In this document: positions 47,766 to 57,979 of the stretch, one piece after another
Position numbering within the stretch: position 1 is the first letter of the stretch
Layout: each line of letters begins with the position of its first letter
Source of the DNA: Ricordea florida
Lineage: Eukaryota > Cnidaria > Anthozoa > Corallimorpharia > Ricordeidae
Length of the DNA: 64,000 bases
Assembly (NCBI GenBank): GCA_949710005.1
Contig: OX453275.1
Coordinates: forward strand, 25,830,718-25,894,717
Reading direction: 5' to 3'
Translations under genes and position numbers: made by a program
Notes under the pieces: generated by a model
What the model was told of the DNA's origin: nothing
Databases searched by the model: none
The model's input: only the letters and a program-made list of their open reading frames with translations

Positions 47766-48671
47766 AGCTTTAATTCTCATATCTATGTAACCAAAATAAT
47801 TGCCGAGGTAAACCTAAAATCTAAAATTGAAAACGTAACATTACTCTGAATAAAAACTACTATCATATTTATGAGTCAGCTCTTCTAATCCAAACAAATT
47901 TAACAAACACCCTTTAGAAGCCGAATTGCACAGACGTAGCAATGTAAACATTGCCCCTCTTGGCGAAAACTCACAGAGAATGGAAATTAACTCACAAATC
48001 CACGTGGATATGACCCAAAAATTTAGGTTTCTGGTTAATGCAGCGTATAGTAGTTTGATTTTGTGTTATCTACGAAAAAAATCTTCAATTATACTATTGT
48101 TCGCAATATTAAGTTCATTTGTCTCTGGAGAAACTTTCTTTTATCTTGTTGCAAGGACAATTTAAAACTGAACAAACTTGCTCCAAACTCAACTCCTTAA
48201 GGAGGACGCACGGATAGCAGGTAAAACATAAACGGAACGGAATAATGTAAAATTGGAACAAAGTGACATAAGCTTACAGGAAAATTAAAATATTGGCATG
48301 CTTAGCCCAACTTGTATTCTTTAGGGCAGTTTTTTCTTTCAAATAAAATCAAATTCGCCAAGATTGGTTGATAGCCATGGATTTTGTTATATTTTCCCAG
48401 CAGCAAAGAATTCGCTCTTAAATACGGCAAGTGTCTCGATTTCTGAAGCTAGACTACATACCTGACATGTTCCAAGCCATACGTCAGTTCTCCTTTATTG
48501 CCTAACATCTAATTTCAATTTCAATTTCAATTTCAATTTTCAAGGTATCATCAATTTTACTAAAAGACCCCGCGTAGACACCTGTTTTGTCTAAAAGGTT
48601 TTTAAAATTAATCTCCTTCAGAACATGCTGAAATCAATTTACAGCGTAAATCGTGACAACATGACCCATGT
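47766..48671. other. no gene seen; (CAATTT)n tract
   Basis: TTTCAA is repeated about five times near 48511-48541. Short ORFs only. Confidence 0.35.
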
Positions 48672-48923
48672 CAGGGCTGCTAATATAGTTCTTTTTCCTT
48701 GAAAGGACATATGTCCGACTAAGTAAAGTTTTGGTCGGACAAAACAAAAATGTGGTCGGACATCACCAACAAAAAGAAGGTTGAATTTTATTCATCTTCA
48801 TTATTAAACAATACATGATAAAAATTATCCTGATATCACGTCCAACCACAGCTGGGATTTCGTCAGACATGAGCTAATTTTGGTCGGCCAATGATCAACG
48901 ACCGACTATTACTTGCAGCCCTG
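48672..48923. mobile_element. CAGGGCTGC-ended MITE with CATGT duplication
   Basis: Ends CAGGGCTGCTAATATAGT and ACTATTACTTGCAGCCCTG are inverted. CATGT flanks both sides (48667-48671, 48924-48928). GGTCGGACA words repeat inside. No coding. Confidence 0.8.
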
Positions 48924-49139
48924 CATGTCGCTTTTACCAATTCGAAATGTTTCATGTCGTTCAGGTGACTTGGAAATTTCGAATTTTATTCTGATTTCAG
49001 TTGAACGAGCCTATTTTCTTTGCCAAGAACGCAAAATGATAAAAATTAAACCCAAATTTGAACCTGAATCTACACCACGCAATCTGCTCAGTTAAGCAAA
49101 ACAAGCGGTGGCGATGTGTGGGGTATTGCTCAAGATGTT

Positions 49140-49500
49140 TCCAAAAAAATAGCTGCACTGAATGGTTTGATCGAGAGATGAAAAAGTAAGAACCTCACTC
49201 CACAGTAAAACAGCATTATAGACAGAACAGCACTGTTCAGTAGCTTTCCAGAGAATGGTCACTATGGGTGATTTCATCCACAAATGAAAACGTAGAACCA
49301 AACTGTACAGTACACTAAACAGTAACACAGTACAGTACTGTTCAACAACTTTCCAAAGAATGGTAACATTACTTGGTTTGATCCGCACATGAAAACGTTG
49401 GAACCAAACAGCACAATATAACAAACAGTACCACAGTACAGTACTGTTCAGTAACTTTCCAAACTGCATGCTCTAAGAGACAGATGGAAACGTTGCTGCC
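49140..49500 (+). repeat. ~105-bp minisatellite, about 3.5 diverged units
   Basis: Same family as 17986-18795: GGTTTGATC(C/G)..., ACAGTACCACAGTACAGTAC and TTCAGTAACTTTCCAAA words. Lies about 480 bases upstream of the receptor gene at 49982. The minus-strand ORF across it (49092-49469) is a by-product of the period. Confidence 0.85.
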
Positions 49501-49981
49501 ACACTGTATACTACGACAAGCTGACAGTAATCTAAATCAACACATCAGAGAAATTTCCAGGAGCAATTTCCAATTATGCAAAAAGTGGCATCAAACATGG
49601 AACAAAGTGGAAAAAGCGACATCCCGTAAAACAATTCGTTAAAATTGTCGAGGAAAATTGATTTTCGCCTTGCGTTAAATAGATTAAGTAAACCCAATGA
49701 TTGTATCAGCTGTTCACCAAGTAACTGTTGATATAACTACAAACAACGATACTCTAGAAATCAGTTGTCTAGAGTTGCCGGCAATCAATTGACATGAAGG
49801 AAAACAGAAAATTTTCGTCACCTAGTTAGAAAGGATTCCATTTGAAAACACTGCATAAAGTTCTGTACAATTTGAGAACGAAGTGTTTGTTAGCGTCAAA
49901 CAACAGCTCCTCTTGGCATTTTTTACGCCTTTATCAAAAGTTTATCGGCAGAGACTTGTCTCTAAAGGAACGGATTCCGAA

Positions 49982-50881
49982 ATGCAAACAACTTTGGAAT
50001 TTAGCGCTTTTCTCCTTCTAACTGCTGTTGGTTTGGCAGGCAATGTTCTCGTTTGTGTGGCAGTGTACAGGAACACGACACTTCGTCGTAAATCCACCAA
50101 CATCGCCGTGGTTGGTCTCGCTGTTTCAGACGTTCTAACATGCAGTCTGGTTTCTCCTTTCACACTAGCCGTTCTCATCAAAAGAAAATGGATCTTTTCT
50201 TCTCATGGCGTTTGCAAGTTTCAAGCCATTTTTTCCTACGCATTAGCTGCAGTATCGTTGAACCTCATGGCACTGATTGCAGTTAACAGATATTTTTGCG
50301 TTGTCAAGCCAACTAAGCACACCTCAATTTTTACTCGTAAATCAATGCTGTGTTTTGTACTAATAATTTGGATCGGTGTTTTTGGGTGCATGGCTCTTCT
50401 TTACTTTCAGCATCGGTTCAGATTCTACTATAACTATCTGAAGGCAACTTGCGCGCTGTACTTGCATGACTCGAACCCAACCGTAAAATACGTCACGAAT
50501 CTGCTAGCGGGCACTTTCCTTGTTCTATTGCCAATAACTGTGCTTTTGGTATCGTACATCAACATATTTCGTCATGTAAGACGACACAGGATCGTGGTTG
50601 CTGTAAATCTGTCACCGAACGCCTCCTCAAGGGCCGCTGAGCTGAAGATGACAAAAACAATGCTCGCTATCGTTTTCGCTTTTTCGCTGTGCTGGTTGCC
50701 TGCGCTAGTCATCGATCTTCATGCAAATGCTCAAAAGTCCGCTTGGCGCTCTGTGGAGCGACCTGTGGCTCTAGCATGCACTTTTTTGATATTTTTAAGC
50801 AGCGTTGTCAATCCATGGATTATTTCTATCATGAACCGAAACTTTCGAAATGAAATCAAACGCATCGTATGTTGTAATTAG
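49982..50881 (+). CDS. class A (rhodopsin-family) GPCR, melatonin-receptor-like motifs
   Basis: Seven-transmembrane receptor of the plasma membrane, intronless, 299 residues from ATG 49982. The frame is open for 33 codons upstream but without ATG, and the paralogue also starts a short peptide here. Seen: GN in TM1 (N21), LAVSD in TM2 (D50), extracellular Cys pair C78/C157, NRYFCVV (102-108) instead of DRY, SLCWLP in TM6 (235-240), NPWIISIMN in TM7 (N277) in place of NPxxY, and FRNEIKRIVCC with C-terminal cysteines fit for palmitoylation. NRY is known from melatonin-type receptors. Position 7.43 is Phe, so no retinal lysine and not an opsin. Ligand unknown; G-protein coupling inferred. The tandem paralogue at 52628 and the broken copies at 27-30 kb show an expanding family. 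Confidence 0.9.
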   Translation: MQTTLEFSAFLLLTAVGLAGNVLVCVAVYRNTTLRRKSTNIAVVGLAVSDVLTCSLVSPFTLAVLIKRKWIFSSHGVCKFQAIFSYALAAVSLNLMALIAVNRYFCVVKPTKHTSIFTRKSMLCFVLIIWIGVFGCMALLYFQHRFRFYYNYLKATCALYLHDSNPTVKYVTNLLAGTFLVLLPITVLLVSYINIFRHVRRHRIVVAVNLSPNASSRAAELKMTKTMLAIVFAFSLCWLPALVIDLHANAQKSAWRSVERPVALACTFLIFLSSVVNPWIISIMNRNFRNEIKRIVCCN

Positions 50882-50924
50882 ACAAAGGGTTGACTTCACC
50901 AAGAGTATTAAAAGAAAACAAATT

Positions 50925-50965
50925 CCCGCAAAACCTCGCGAAGCTACTTTTTGAAGAACGCAATA
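50925..50965 (-). repeat. solo 3'-end remnant of the Helitron-like family
   Basis: TTCCCGCAAAACCTCGCGAAGCTACTTTTTGAAGAA matches the subterminal hairpin of copies 1-4 in reverse, but the terminal CTAG is lost. Sits 45 bases after the stop codon of the receptor gene. Confidence 0.65.
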
Positions 50966-51042
50966 GTTATTCCTATAAGGGCTATAACACCATCAATTTT
51001 TCGTTCTGGGACTAACAAATGCGGTTTGTTTTTAACCTGATG

Positions 51043-51742
51043 TTAAGGACCTGCCAACAATCGCATCTGTTGCTCATTTGTTGGTTATGCAGTTACGCAA
51101 ACTCACACTCTTTACAAATCTGAAAATTAAAGGAATTTACGAAGGCGCAGAAGAAATCTAGGCAAAGTAATATGCCGTTGCGGCATATAGGTCATGTGGT
51201 TGGCGAGAAGGAAGACACAGCTGTTTCGGTCTTAATTCTTTTGGCCAAGATATTAATTCTAAATCAAAAATTCACTTTTCAAGCGATCATAACTTATGTA
51301 ACCACAGCTAATTACTGCGATCAGCACGTAGTGATAAAACAACAATTTTTTAAGAAAGGCGTTCAAACTTGAAAGTGCCTTTTTCTTGTCTGTCAGTAAA
51401 ACAAGGAATCAAGGCAAATAATTTTTACAGAAGTTCAAAAGAATGGATTTATAGCTAGAGTTGGTTTTAATCCCACATGATATCAGTTTCTGTCATTTAA
51501 TTATCTATTGCATAGGTGTAGCCTACTGTTTGAGGACTGCAGTCTTGGGGACAGGCACATTAAAATATATCAATTGCTTGATGCCGTACAGTCCTTAGGT
51601 GACTTTAAAACAATTTTAAAAGGTAGCAATTATTGTCAAACAACAGATAGTGTTATTGTCTGTAAATTACAGTCTGATCGTATAAGCTCAAAAACCTGAA
51701 TTCATACCATTTTCTCTGGCTTTTTTGTTGGCAGGTCCTTAA
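51043..51742. mobile_element. TTAA-flanked DNA element, GGACCTGCCAACAA ends
   Basis: Perfect inverted ends GGACCTGCCAACAA and TTGTTGGCAGGTCC lie directly inside TTAA tetranucleotides (51043-51046, 51739-51742). A TTAA target duplication is the piggyBac hallmark. At about 690 bp with only short ORFs it is non-autonomous. It sits between the two intact receptor genes. Confidence 0.75.
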
Positions 51743-52400
51743 CAGGCCAATGATTGCTGGCATTCAATGCTTTTGTAAATCGAAAAGAAAGGAGAGAAAA
51801 CAACAAGTGGAAAAGAAAGGGGAACACTACACGAAAAAGAACCGCAAATCAAGGAGCTCAAAAAAGCGAAAACTGAAACTTCAAAACTACCTATAGACTA
51901 GATTTATTTTAAGTGCTTTAAACTATAACTTCACGTTTGAAAGCTACTGAACAGTACTCTGCAGTGGTTCAGTCTGTTCTTCCACTACACAGGGCATTTA
52001 CACCCGTTTCATTAAATTCAAGAGGATTTATTGAGTGTTATCGTTTGACGTTAAGCTTATGAAACTTCTCGATAATACTGTTTGTTTTACGATACAAGGT
52101 GGTTCCAACTTTTGTCATCTTTGATTAAATGTGAACGATGCAGAGTTATAAATCGTTGAAAAGTTATTGATCATTTTCACGAGGTGTCAGTTGCTGAACA
52201 ATTTTTTTTTATTTTTATGCTTTTGGGCTATTTCCATTAACAATTCGCGACAGCGATTTCAAGTCACGCCAAAATATCGACAGAAAATATTGCTTTTCCC
52301 GCGATACAAGACGATTCCTGGTGATTTACCCCCTAAATTGATTTGCGTGTTTCGCTAAAGAGATTAATTCTGCCCAATTAACAAAACAGCTGTTCACCGA
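51743..52400. other. intergenic; inverted minisatellite fragments
   Basis: GAAAGCTACTGAACAGTACTCTG near 51940 and GTTTGTTTTACGATACAAGG...TGGTTCCAAC near 52080 are minus-strand fragments of the ~105-bp minisatellite unit. No exon. Confidence 0.45.
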
Positions 52401-52420
52401 GCAACTTTTTATAAATACAA
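52385..52420 (+). promoter_or_regulatory. putative receptor promoter with TATA-like word
   Basis: CAGCTGTTCACCGAGCAACT followed by TTTTTATAAATACAATCG, about 210 bases before ATG 52628. The upstream DNA of the paralogue (49711-49750) has CAGCTGTTCACCAAGTAACT at a comparable distance, so the block is shared by both genes. The TATA role is inferred. Confidence 0.4.
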
Positions 52421-52627
52421 TCGTTTGCAAACCTCTAAAGAATAAAGCACAGGGACCAGACAGGAACTGAAGTTACGAGGAAAACTGACTTACCGCTGGG
52501 GCATGTGGTATAAAAGGATCGCAAGTCTGGTCGATGAAGTCGGATTTTTGAAATAGGGCGAAGCATCCCTAGCCCTTAAAAATTTAAGTCGCCAACTTAC
52601 AAGAATATTCAGTGCTAAAATATAGAC

Positions 52628-53635
52628 ATGCCACGAAATTTGACCTACATCGAGCGTTTTGATGCCCTTATGATGAGAAACTTTGCCTCGAGAGGAACAA
52701 TGCAAATAGCTTTGGAATCAAGTCCTTTTTTCCTGCTAAGCGTTGCTGGTTTGGTCGGTAATGTTCTCGTTTGTGTGGCAGTGTACGGGAACACGACGCT
52801 TCGTCGTCAATCCACCAATATCGCCGTGGTTGGTCTCGCTGTATCAGACGTGCTAATGTGCAGTCTCGTTTCTCCTTTCGTGGCTGCTTCTCTTATCAAA
52901 GGAAGGTGGATCTTCTCTGAAAGCCTGTGCAACTTTCAAGCCATTCTCTCATACGCATTAGCTGCAGTGTCGTTGTATCTCATGGCTCTGACTGCCGTTA
53001 ACAGATATTTTTGCGTTGTCAAGCCAACCACGTACACTTCAATCTTCACTCGAAGATCAATGCTTTGCCTCGTACTCGCAACATGGTTCGTTCAACTTGT
53101 TTTTGGGTGCATGGCTGTCCTTTATTTCGAGGGATCTCTGCAATTTTATTTTAACCATTATAAAGCAACGTGCGTGATTTACTTGGACGCTTCAACCAAC
53201 AAAATTATGACCACAAAAAATCTTGTATCAGGCCTTTTTCTTGTCCTTGTCCCAATAACTGTGCTTTTTGTGCTATATATCAGCATTTTCTATCATGTAA
53301 GACGACACGCAATCGCAGTTGCTGCCACGTTAGGAAATTCAGATAATTCGGCGGCATATTCATCTTCCAGAGTTTCTGAACTAAAGATGACAAAAATCAT
53401 GTTTGCCATCGTTTTCGCTTTCTTGTTGTGCTGGGTGCCCATAATAATCATTGACATCGATGCAAACTCTAGGGAATTGTCTTGGCGTTCTATCAAGCGA
53501 CCAGTTGCTTTAATAGCTACGTTCTTGGAAGTTTTGAGTAGTGTTACCAATCCATGGATAATTTCAATCATGAACCGTAGCTTTCGAAATGAAATTAAAG
53601 CCATTCTACGCTGCCGACAGCCCAATCGGCAATAG
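52628..53635 (+). CDS. class A (rhodopsin-family) GPCR, melatonin-receptor-like motifs
   Basis: Intact single-exon receptor of 335 residues, paralogue of 49982-50881. N-terminal NLT glycosylation site at residues 4-6; TM1 GN (N45); TM2 LAVSD (D74); W94 in the first extracellular loop; extracellular Cys pair C101/C182; NRYFCVV at 125-131; TM5 proline P209; CWVP at 268-271; NPWIISIMN from N308; FRNEIKAILRC tail. Residue 7.43 is Val, so not an opsin. The NRY and NPWII variants are shared by all four copies in the window and are therefore a family trait. The fragment at 27.0-27.7 kb is its closest relative. Agonist and G protein cannot be read from the sequence; the melatonin-like label rests on motif resemblance only. 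Confidence 0.9.
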   Translation: MPRNLTYIERFDALMMRNFASRGTMQIALESSPFFLLSVAGLVGNVLVCVAVYGNTTLRRQSTNIAVVGLAVSDVLMCSLVSPFVAASLIKGRWIFSESLCNFQAILSYALAAVSLYLMALTAVNRYFCVVKPTTYTSIFTRRSMLCLVLATWFVQLVFGCMAVLYFEGSLQFYFNHYKATCVIYLDASTNKIMTTKNLVSGLFLVLVPITVLFVLYISIFYHVRRHAIAVAATLGNSDNSAAYSSSRVSELKMTKIMFAIVFAFLLCWVPIIIIDIDANSRELSWRSIKRPVALIATFLEVLSSVTNPWIISIMNRSFRNEIKAILRCRQPNRQ

Positions 53636-54480
53636 AGGCTTCGAGTGAGTTTTCTCTGATCAAAAATATAAGTTTAATCGCCTTTAGTCCGATCCCAGGG
53701 ATAAACGTTTATAAACTTCCCAATAAAAAAAAAAACTCGTATGGCTGCTCACCGTAGCTATCGTATAACACAACGTTATTTCGCTTCGGGAAGTGTTTGC
53801 CGAAATCTTTAATGACTCGAGATTTGACAATGGACAAATCTATATTGCGAACGAAAACATTTTAATGTAACTTAGAATGTATTTCACCGTTTGCGGTTTT
53901 CGGTGTACGTTTCTATAATTTGATTAGATCCTATTATCGTTATAAATCTTTGATATCGATAATTACCTTTATTACGAGGATGCCTGTGGCAATCCCAGTC
54001 TCCAGTTAGAAAATTGTATTGTTGCGCAAGATTGCCTATATAAAGGTTAACAATGACGTCACCCGCGAGCTGTAGAGACTCAAGAAGAATATTTAATGCA
54101 TTTAAATTGGCGGTAAAATGGATTCAACACCAAAAGTGTTTTATGTGATCTTCAAACAAAATATGACTTTATGGGTCCGGAGAATGAAGCTTTAAAAGTC
54201 ATGACTATAAGCCGTGATACCGCTTGAGGTTTCCCTGCGTTTCTTAAATTAAACTATCTAGAATATCCCGGGAGAATATAAATTTAACTATCCAGATACG
54301 ACTTAGTCGCACAACAACTGCAATCTCAGCTTGTGGTAATGTTTGCAGTCATGCCTAAGGTGCGTCGTACATCGTAAATTCTAATTTCCTTCAAGTTAAA
54401 AAACGTCGCCGAGGCAGAGAAAAACAATTCGGCTAGTCCCTGATATACCGGGAACTGAACTAACGGCAATAACTATAAGG
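53636..54480. other. no gene seen
   Basis: 3' flank of the receptor; no supported exon or repeat. Confidence 0.3.
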
Positions 54481-54483
54481 AAA

Positions 54484-54735
54484 CGGTGGGCACAGAGGGA
54501 GAGTTAACACAGAGGAACACTGAGCACAGAGGAACAGTGGGTACAGAGCTATCATAGGCACAGATCAGAGGAACGGTGGGCACAGAGGAGTATAGGCACA
54601 GAGAAACAGGGGAACAGTAGGCACAAACGATCAGGGGAGCTGTAGTCACAGAGGAACAGTAGAAATAGAGGACCGGTCAGCATAGAGGTATGGTGGACAC
54701 AGAGGAACAGTGGGCACAGAGGAACAGTGTGCAAA
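54484..54735 (+). repeat. GGCACAGAGGAACAGTG minisatellite
   Basis: About a dozen drifting units of 14-28 bases built on CACAGAGGAACAGTGGG. Confidence 0.9.
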
Positions 54736-55550
54736 AGATTATCAGCGGGCAAGTTTCGAAAAGAAGTTCCAAACGTTTTGCTCCTTGCTGAAAAATCTGA
54801 TAACGCGTTCATTATTTATGTTTCCAATTTTGTCAGTTGCGCTTTCGCTGTACCAGGTGTCAGAGCAGTGTTTCTCTTCATGGCGTGAGTTATTAGTGTA
54901 TGCGAGTCATGTATTATTTTTCAGGGTCATTTTTCAGAGTCATTTTGTAAAGTTGAAAGGATGTTTTTGGTTTGTTAGTGTATATAACAACTTCTAGACT
55001 TTTTTCTCTGAATTTCTTCCGTTTTCGTCTGTGGAAAAAATCTTTATTTTCAGTCGTTGCTGTCCTTGTCCCAAAATAAAAGTTGAGCCAGTCATAAATA
55101 ACTTTTTTGGATAAATAACATGTTTGAGAATTTCGCTGCCACGAATGAAAAACTGCCACCATTTTCTTTACCACCTTACGGTATATTGAAAGAAGTACAA
55201 AGCGCTGTTCGGCCGTGAAATTTTGTCAGTCAGATAGCTAAGAATGATTTCCTCATTGAAGTCAATCCTGCCAAACACAAGTCTATTACAAAATCATTAA
55301 GTGCAAGACATAGAACCATATCAGGTGGGAGTCGTCTCGAAACCTTGCTACAAAGAGCACCATCAATTGGGAACTGAGAAGTTAGATGTAACTCTTTTGT
55401 CTTCCTAGGAAGAGAGAGTGAAGAGAGAAAATTACTTCATGGTTTTTTTTTCCACAATTTTCAGGCGTTTATATCATGCAAAAGACTGCTTAGTTTTCGG
55501 CGTAAATTCCCTTACTAAGAGGAGTGCAGTGAAAGTAATTTTGGTAAATC
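54736..55550. other. no gene seen
   Basis: Short ORFs only. If the CXC gene on the minus strand had a 3' UTR it would lie to the right of the foldback, not here. Confidence 0.3.
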
Positions 55551-55551
55551 A

Positions 55552-55905
55552 TGCTTTTGTGGGGATAGTTTCTAAAGAAACTGGTGGTGCGTTGGTTGGG
55601 AATTGAAACAAGAAATTGGGATAATCAAACGAATTGATAAAGTAAGTTATACCACCGTAAGGTAAAAGGGAGGTGCTGACTTTCGAGCGCTAGCCCTTCG
55701 TCGGAACGAATGAATTCGCTCCGACGAATTCGGAGCGAATTCGCCGAATCTGACTCGAATCCGATTCGCAGTGAATCCGACGAATCGAATGAACGAATTC
55801 GCTCCGACGAAGGGCTAACGCTCGAAACGTCAGCACCTTCCTTTTACCTTACGGTTGTATAACTTACTTTATAAATTCGTTTGATTTACCCAGTTTCTTA
55901 ATACT
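55552..55905. mobile_element. palindromic foldback element, GTAAGTTATACCACC family
   Basis: Inverted arms AATTGGGATAATCAAACGAA ... CGTAAGGTAAAAGGGAGG and the complement around a centre of drifting CGAATTCG/CCGACGAATCG words. Left outer part GTGGGGATAGTTTCTAAAGA matches the family. The right arm overlaps the 3' end of the CXC-domain frame. Arms contain AAAGTAAGTTATAC, which includes a GTAAGT donor-like word. Confidence 0.85.
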
Positions 55906-56491
55906 CAGTTTTTCCCTACTTTCGTGAAACAGTTTGGTAAGTACTTCCACAACAAAGAACTCCGCCTTTGCCAATGCTCCCTCTCGCAGCGGTTCTCCTT
56001 TTTCATCAAGATAGGCTTGCGAGTTCAGTTTGATCAAGTTTTGAATATCGAACGTTCGCCGTTTTCGTGGTGCACACTCCATCTCGGCATCCCCAACTTG
56101 ACGTTGCCCAAATGGATTTGAACATCCTCTGCACGCACAAATCCCTTCGCAAGCAACTCGAGCTCCAAGACACTTGCACCTGCTGGAGTATGAGCCAATG
56201 ACGTTGTTGCAAATATTTGACAATGACCCTTTACCTTTCCCACTGCCACCACAAGAGCAGGATATTTCGGGCAACTTCCCTTCGTTTGTTTCTTTTCTTT
56301 GCTGTTTTTCTGGCTCCGACTGAACATCCTCTATGTACACATAATCGTAGTGCCCACAACCAGCGGAATTAAATGACACAAACAACATAGGCATGCCATT
56401 CAGGTGTTGACCCGGCAGTGTTGGGATAGTAAGATCCTGTAAGATTCTGCTCAGTTTCCTGTACTTTGTTTCATTTTTCCCAACTTCAATT
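55864..56491 (-). CDS. CXC (tesmin/TSO1-like) zinc-binding domain exon, C-terminal
   Basis: Minus-strand frame of 208 codons after an acceptor-like CTCTTAAAAG. Its first base completes the Gly codon left by the exon at 57858-57979, so the splice is phase-correct. Residues near 100-150 form a cysteine-rich module, SCSCGGSGKGKG then SSRCKCLGARVACEGICAC and RGCSNPFG, the pattern of a CXC zinc-binding domain (known from tesmin/TSO1 DNA-binding proteins and transposon-derived relatives). After it comes a basic PRKRRTF stretch. The last eight codons and the stop (GKSNEFIK) come from the arm of the adjoining foldback element, so the natural C-terminus is replaced or truncated. May be a domesticated or decayed transposon-related gene. 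An internal ATG at 56394 is a less likely start. Confidence 0.5.
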
Positions 56492-56627
56492 CTTTTAAGA
56501 GTGAATGCAATTAATTGTTTTTAGGTAAATGTATCGAGTACCATGGCTGGGAAAACCTTGCCACCTCCGCAGAGAAGACCGTATATCACTCGATACAGCG
56601 GAACAAATATGCTGGAACCATAACAGA

Positions 56628-56750
56628 ATGGCTTCAGTAGGTACGTGGTGTAAGCATCGTGTATGGCTATGGAGAGCAATGTATGCCATATATTCACTAA
56701 CGGGGAACCACTATATGATGCTTACACCACGTACCTACCATGGCTTCAGT
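56628..56750. mobile_element. ~100-bp micro-MITE with 21-bp perfect inverted ends
   Basis: TAGGTACGTGGTGTAAGCAT-C (56638-56658) and its exact complement (56717-56737) enclose 58 bases. The 11-base word ATGGCTTCAGT flanks both sides (56628-56638, 56740-56750), consistent with a long target duplication of the Mutator type. Lies in the intron before the CXC exon. Confidence 0.7.
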
Positions 56751-56924
56751 CAAAATTGTCATCGCAACTCAGTTGTAGTTTATATGCTCAGTAAAACAGC
56801 GTTCAGGAGTAGAATTCCTGATGATTCAAAACTAAAAATTCAGCATTCAAACTTTTGATGATATATGAAATAAATCATATCTTTGCATTGCGGTTGGACA
56901 CTTACAAGTAATTTCTGGCAATTG

Positions 56925-57017
56925 AAATTTAGCCTGAAAAAGAACATGCTCCAACGGGATTTGAACTCTCGATCTTGCGAATACCAGTACGGTCCTTTAC
57001 TAGCTGAGCTTAATCAG
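56925..57017 (-). repeat. tRNA-derived SINE fragment
   Basis: On the minus strand: AAGCTCAGCTAGTAAAGGAC (A-box region), GAGAGTTCAAATCCCG (B box), then TTTTTCAGGCTAAATTTC. Confidence 0.6.
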
Positions 57018-57123
57018 CGGTCTACGACTGGAGCAGGTCATTATAACATTGCTTTGGAAAAGCACACGCTATGATTGGCTAATACGCGCGATCCATTTGC
57101 CCATGGGTTGCATGCTGACGTCA

Positions 57124-57317
57124 GGGGTCGGTTGTTCAAAGGCCGATTAGCGCCAAACCAGGGTTACATTTTAACCCAGGTTTCTTTTCAGAACATACAG
57201 TCATCATATTGTAATCAAAAAGAATCATACTGAAGCTGCTTTTTAAGCTCTAAAATCTGCATTTAAATTTCGCACTAACCCTGGGTTATCTTAACCCTGC
57301 TTCGAACAACCGGCCCC
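57124..57317 (-). mobile_element. MITE, GGTCGGTTGTTC/GAACAACCGGCCCC ends, copy B
   Basis: GGTCGGTTGTTCAAAGGCCG at the left and TTCGAACAACCGGCCCC at the right; interior matches 34914-35136 inverted, including CTGGGTTA(T/A)CTTAACCCTGC. Confidence 0.75.
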
Positions 57318-57857
57318 AGATTGTGAAGTTGTGAAGTCTTATGTTATAAAACAAATGGTAAACGCAGCAGCTGTGCAACTTTCGAGTTATGGACGCACTT
57401 GGGAGGTTTGCTAAGCAGGAAAGAAGCTAGAGATGCTCTCGGCTACGCTTCGAGGATCTCTTGAACTTCTTTCGTGCTTAGAAACCTCATGCGCGCGTCC
57501 ATAACTCGATTGTTGCACGTTACACGTTCACCATTTCTACAATAGTGAACAAAGAATAATATCAATAGTCTTTGTATAAAGCGATAAATCGTCTATTTGC
57601 AATGCGGTTGTAAAAGTAAGCGAAGATTTTATTCTCGCAATCAATATACAAGCAATTCTCAACAGATGAGAACACGGATAGTAGAAGGGAATGAGTCCCT
57701 TCCACTATTCATGACGCGACTCAAAATACCGTTCCAGTCCGTTCTTTTTTAGGCTAAATCACTCTTGGTTAAAGTTGCTTATATACCGCGAGGGTCAAAC
57801 CTTTACAAGCAGCAGTTAATCGTCGGGTTATGTCGTTGAGGGGATGCATTAACTTAC
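57318..57857. other. intron or intergenic DNA
   Basis: Nothing supported; would be intron of the minus-strand CXC gene. Imperfect inverted words around TTATGGACGCACTTGGGAGG and CATGCGCGCGTCCATAACTCG (57386-57510) form a small foldback. Confidence 0.4.
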
Positions 57858-57979
57858 CCATCTGAGGGATCGAGTCGTTCCAAGAGAGGCAGAAGCTTGT
57901 CACCAGCCTGTTCCTCCACATACAACTGAAAACGCAGCAGCTGAACTTCATGGTGAAGTCGAACAAGCTTCTGTAGCTC
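57858..57979 (-). CDS. internal exon of the CXC-domain gene
   Basis: Clear minus-strand acceptor (CTTCCTGTTACAG) and donor (GATGG|GTAAGT) enclose 40 codons plus two bases: ELQKLVRLHHEVQLLRFQLY continuing to LLPLLERLDPSD. The leucine spacing and charge suggest a helical, coiled-coil-like segment. Starts in phase 0, matching the exon at 59634-59857, and ends in phase 2, matching 56491. No family recognised for this segment alone. Confidence 0.6.

Noticed and set aside
49982..53635. Receptors as opsins
   Set aside because: The residue at 7.43 is Phe or Val, so there is no lysine to bind retinal.
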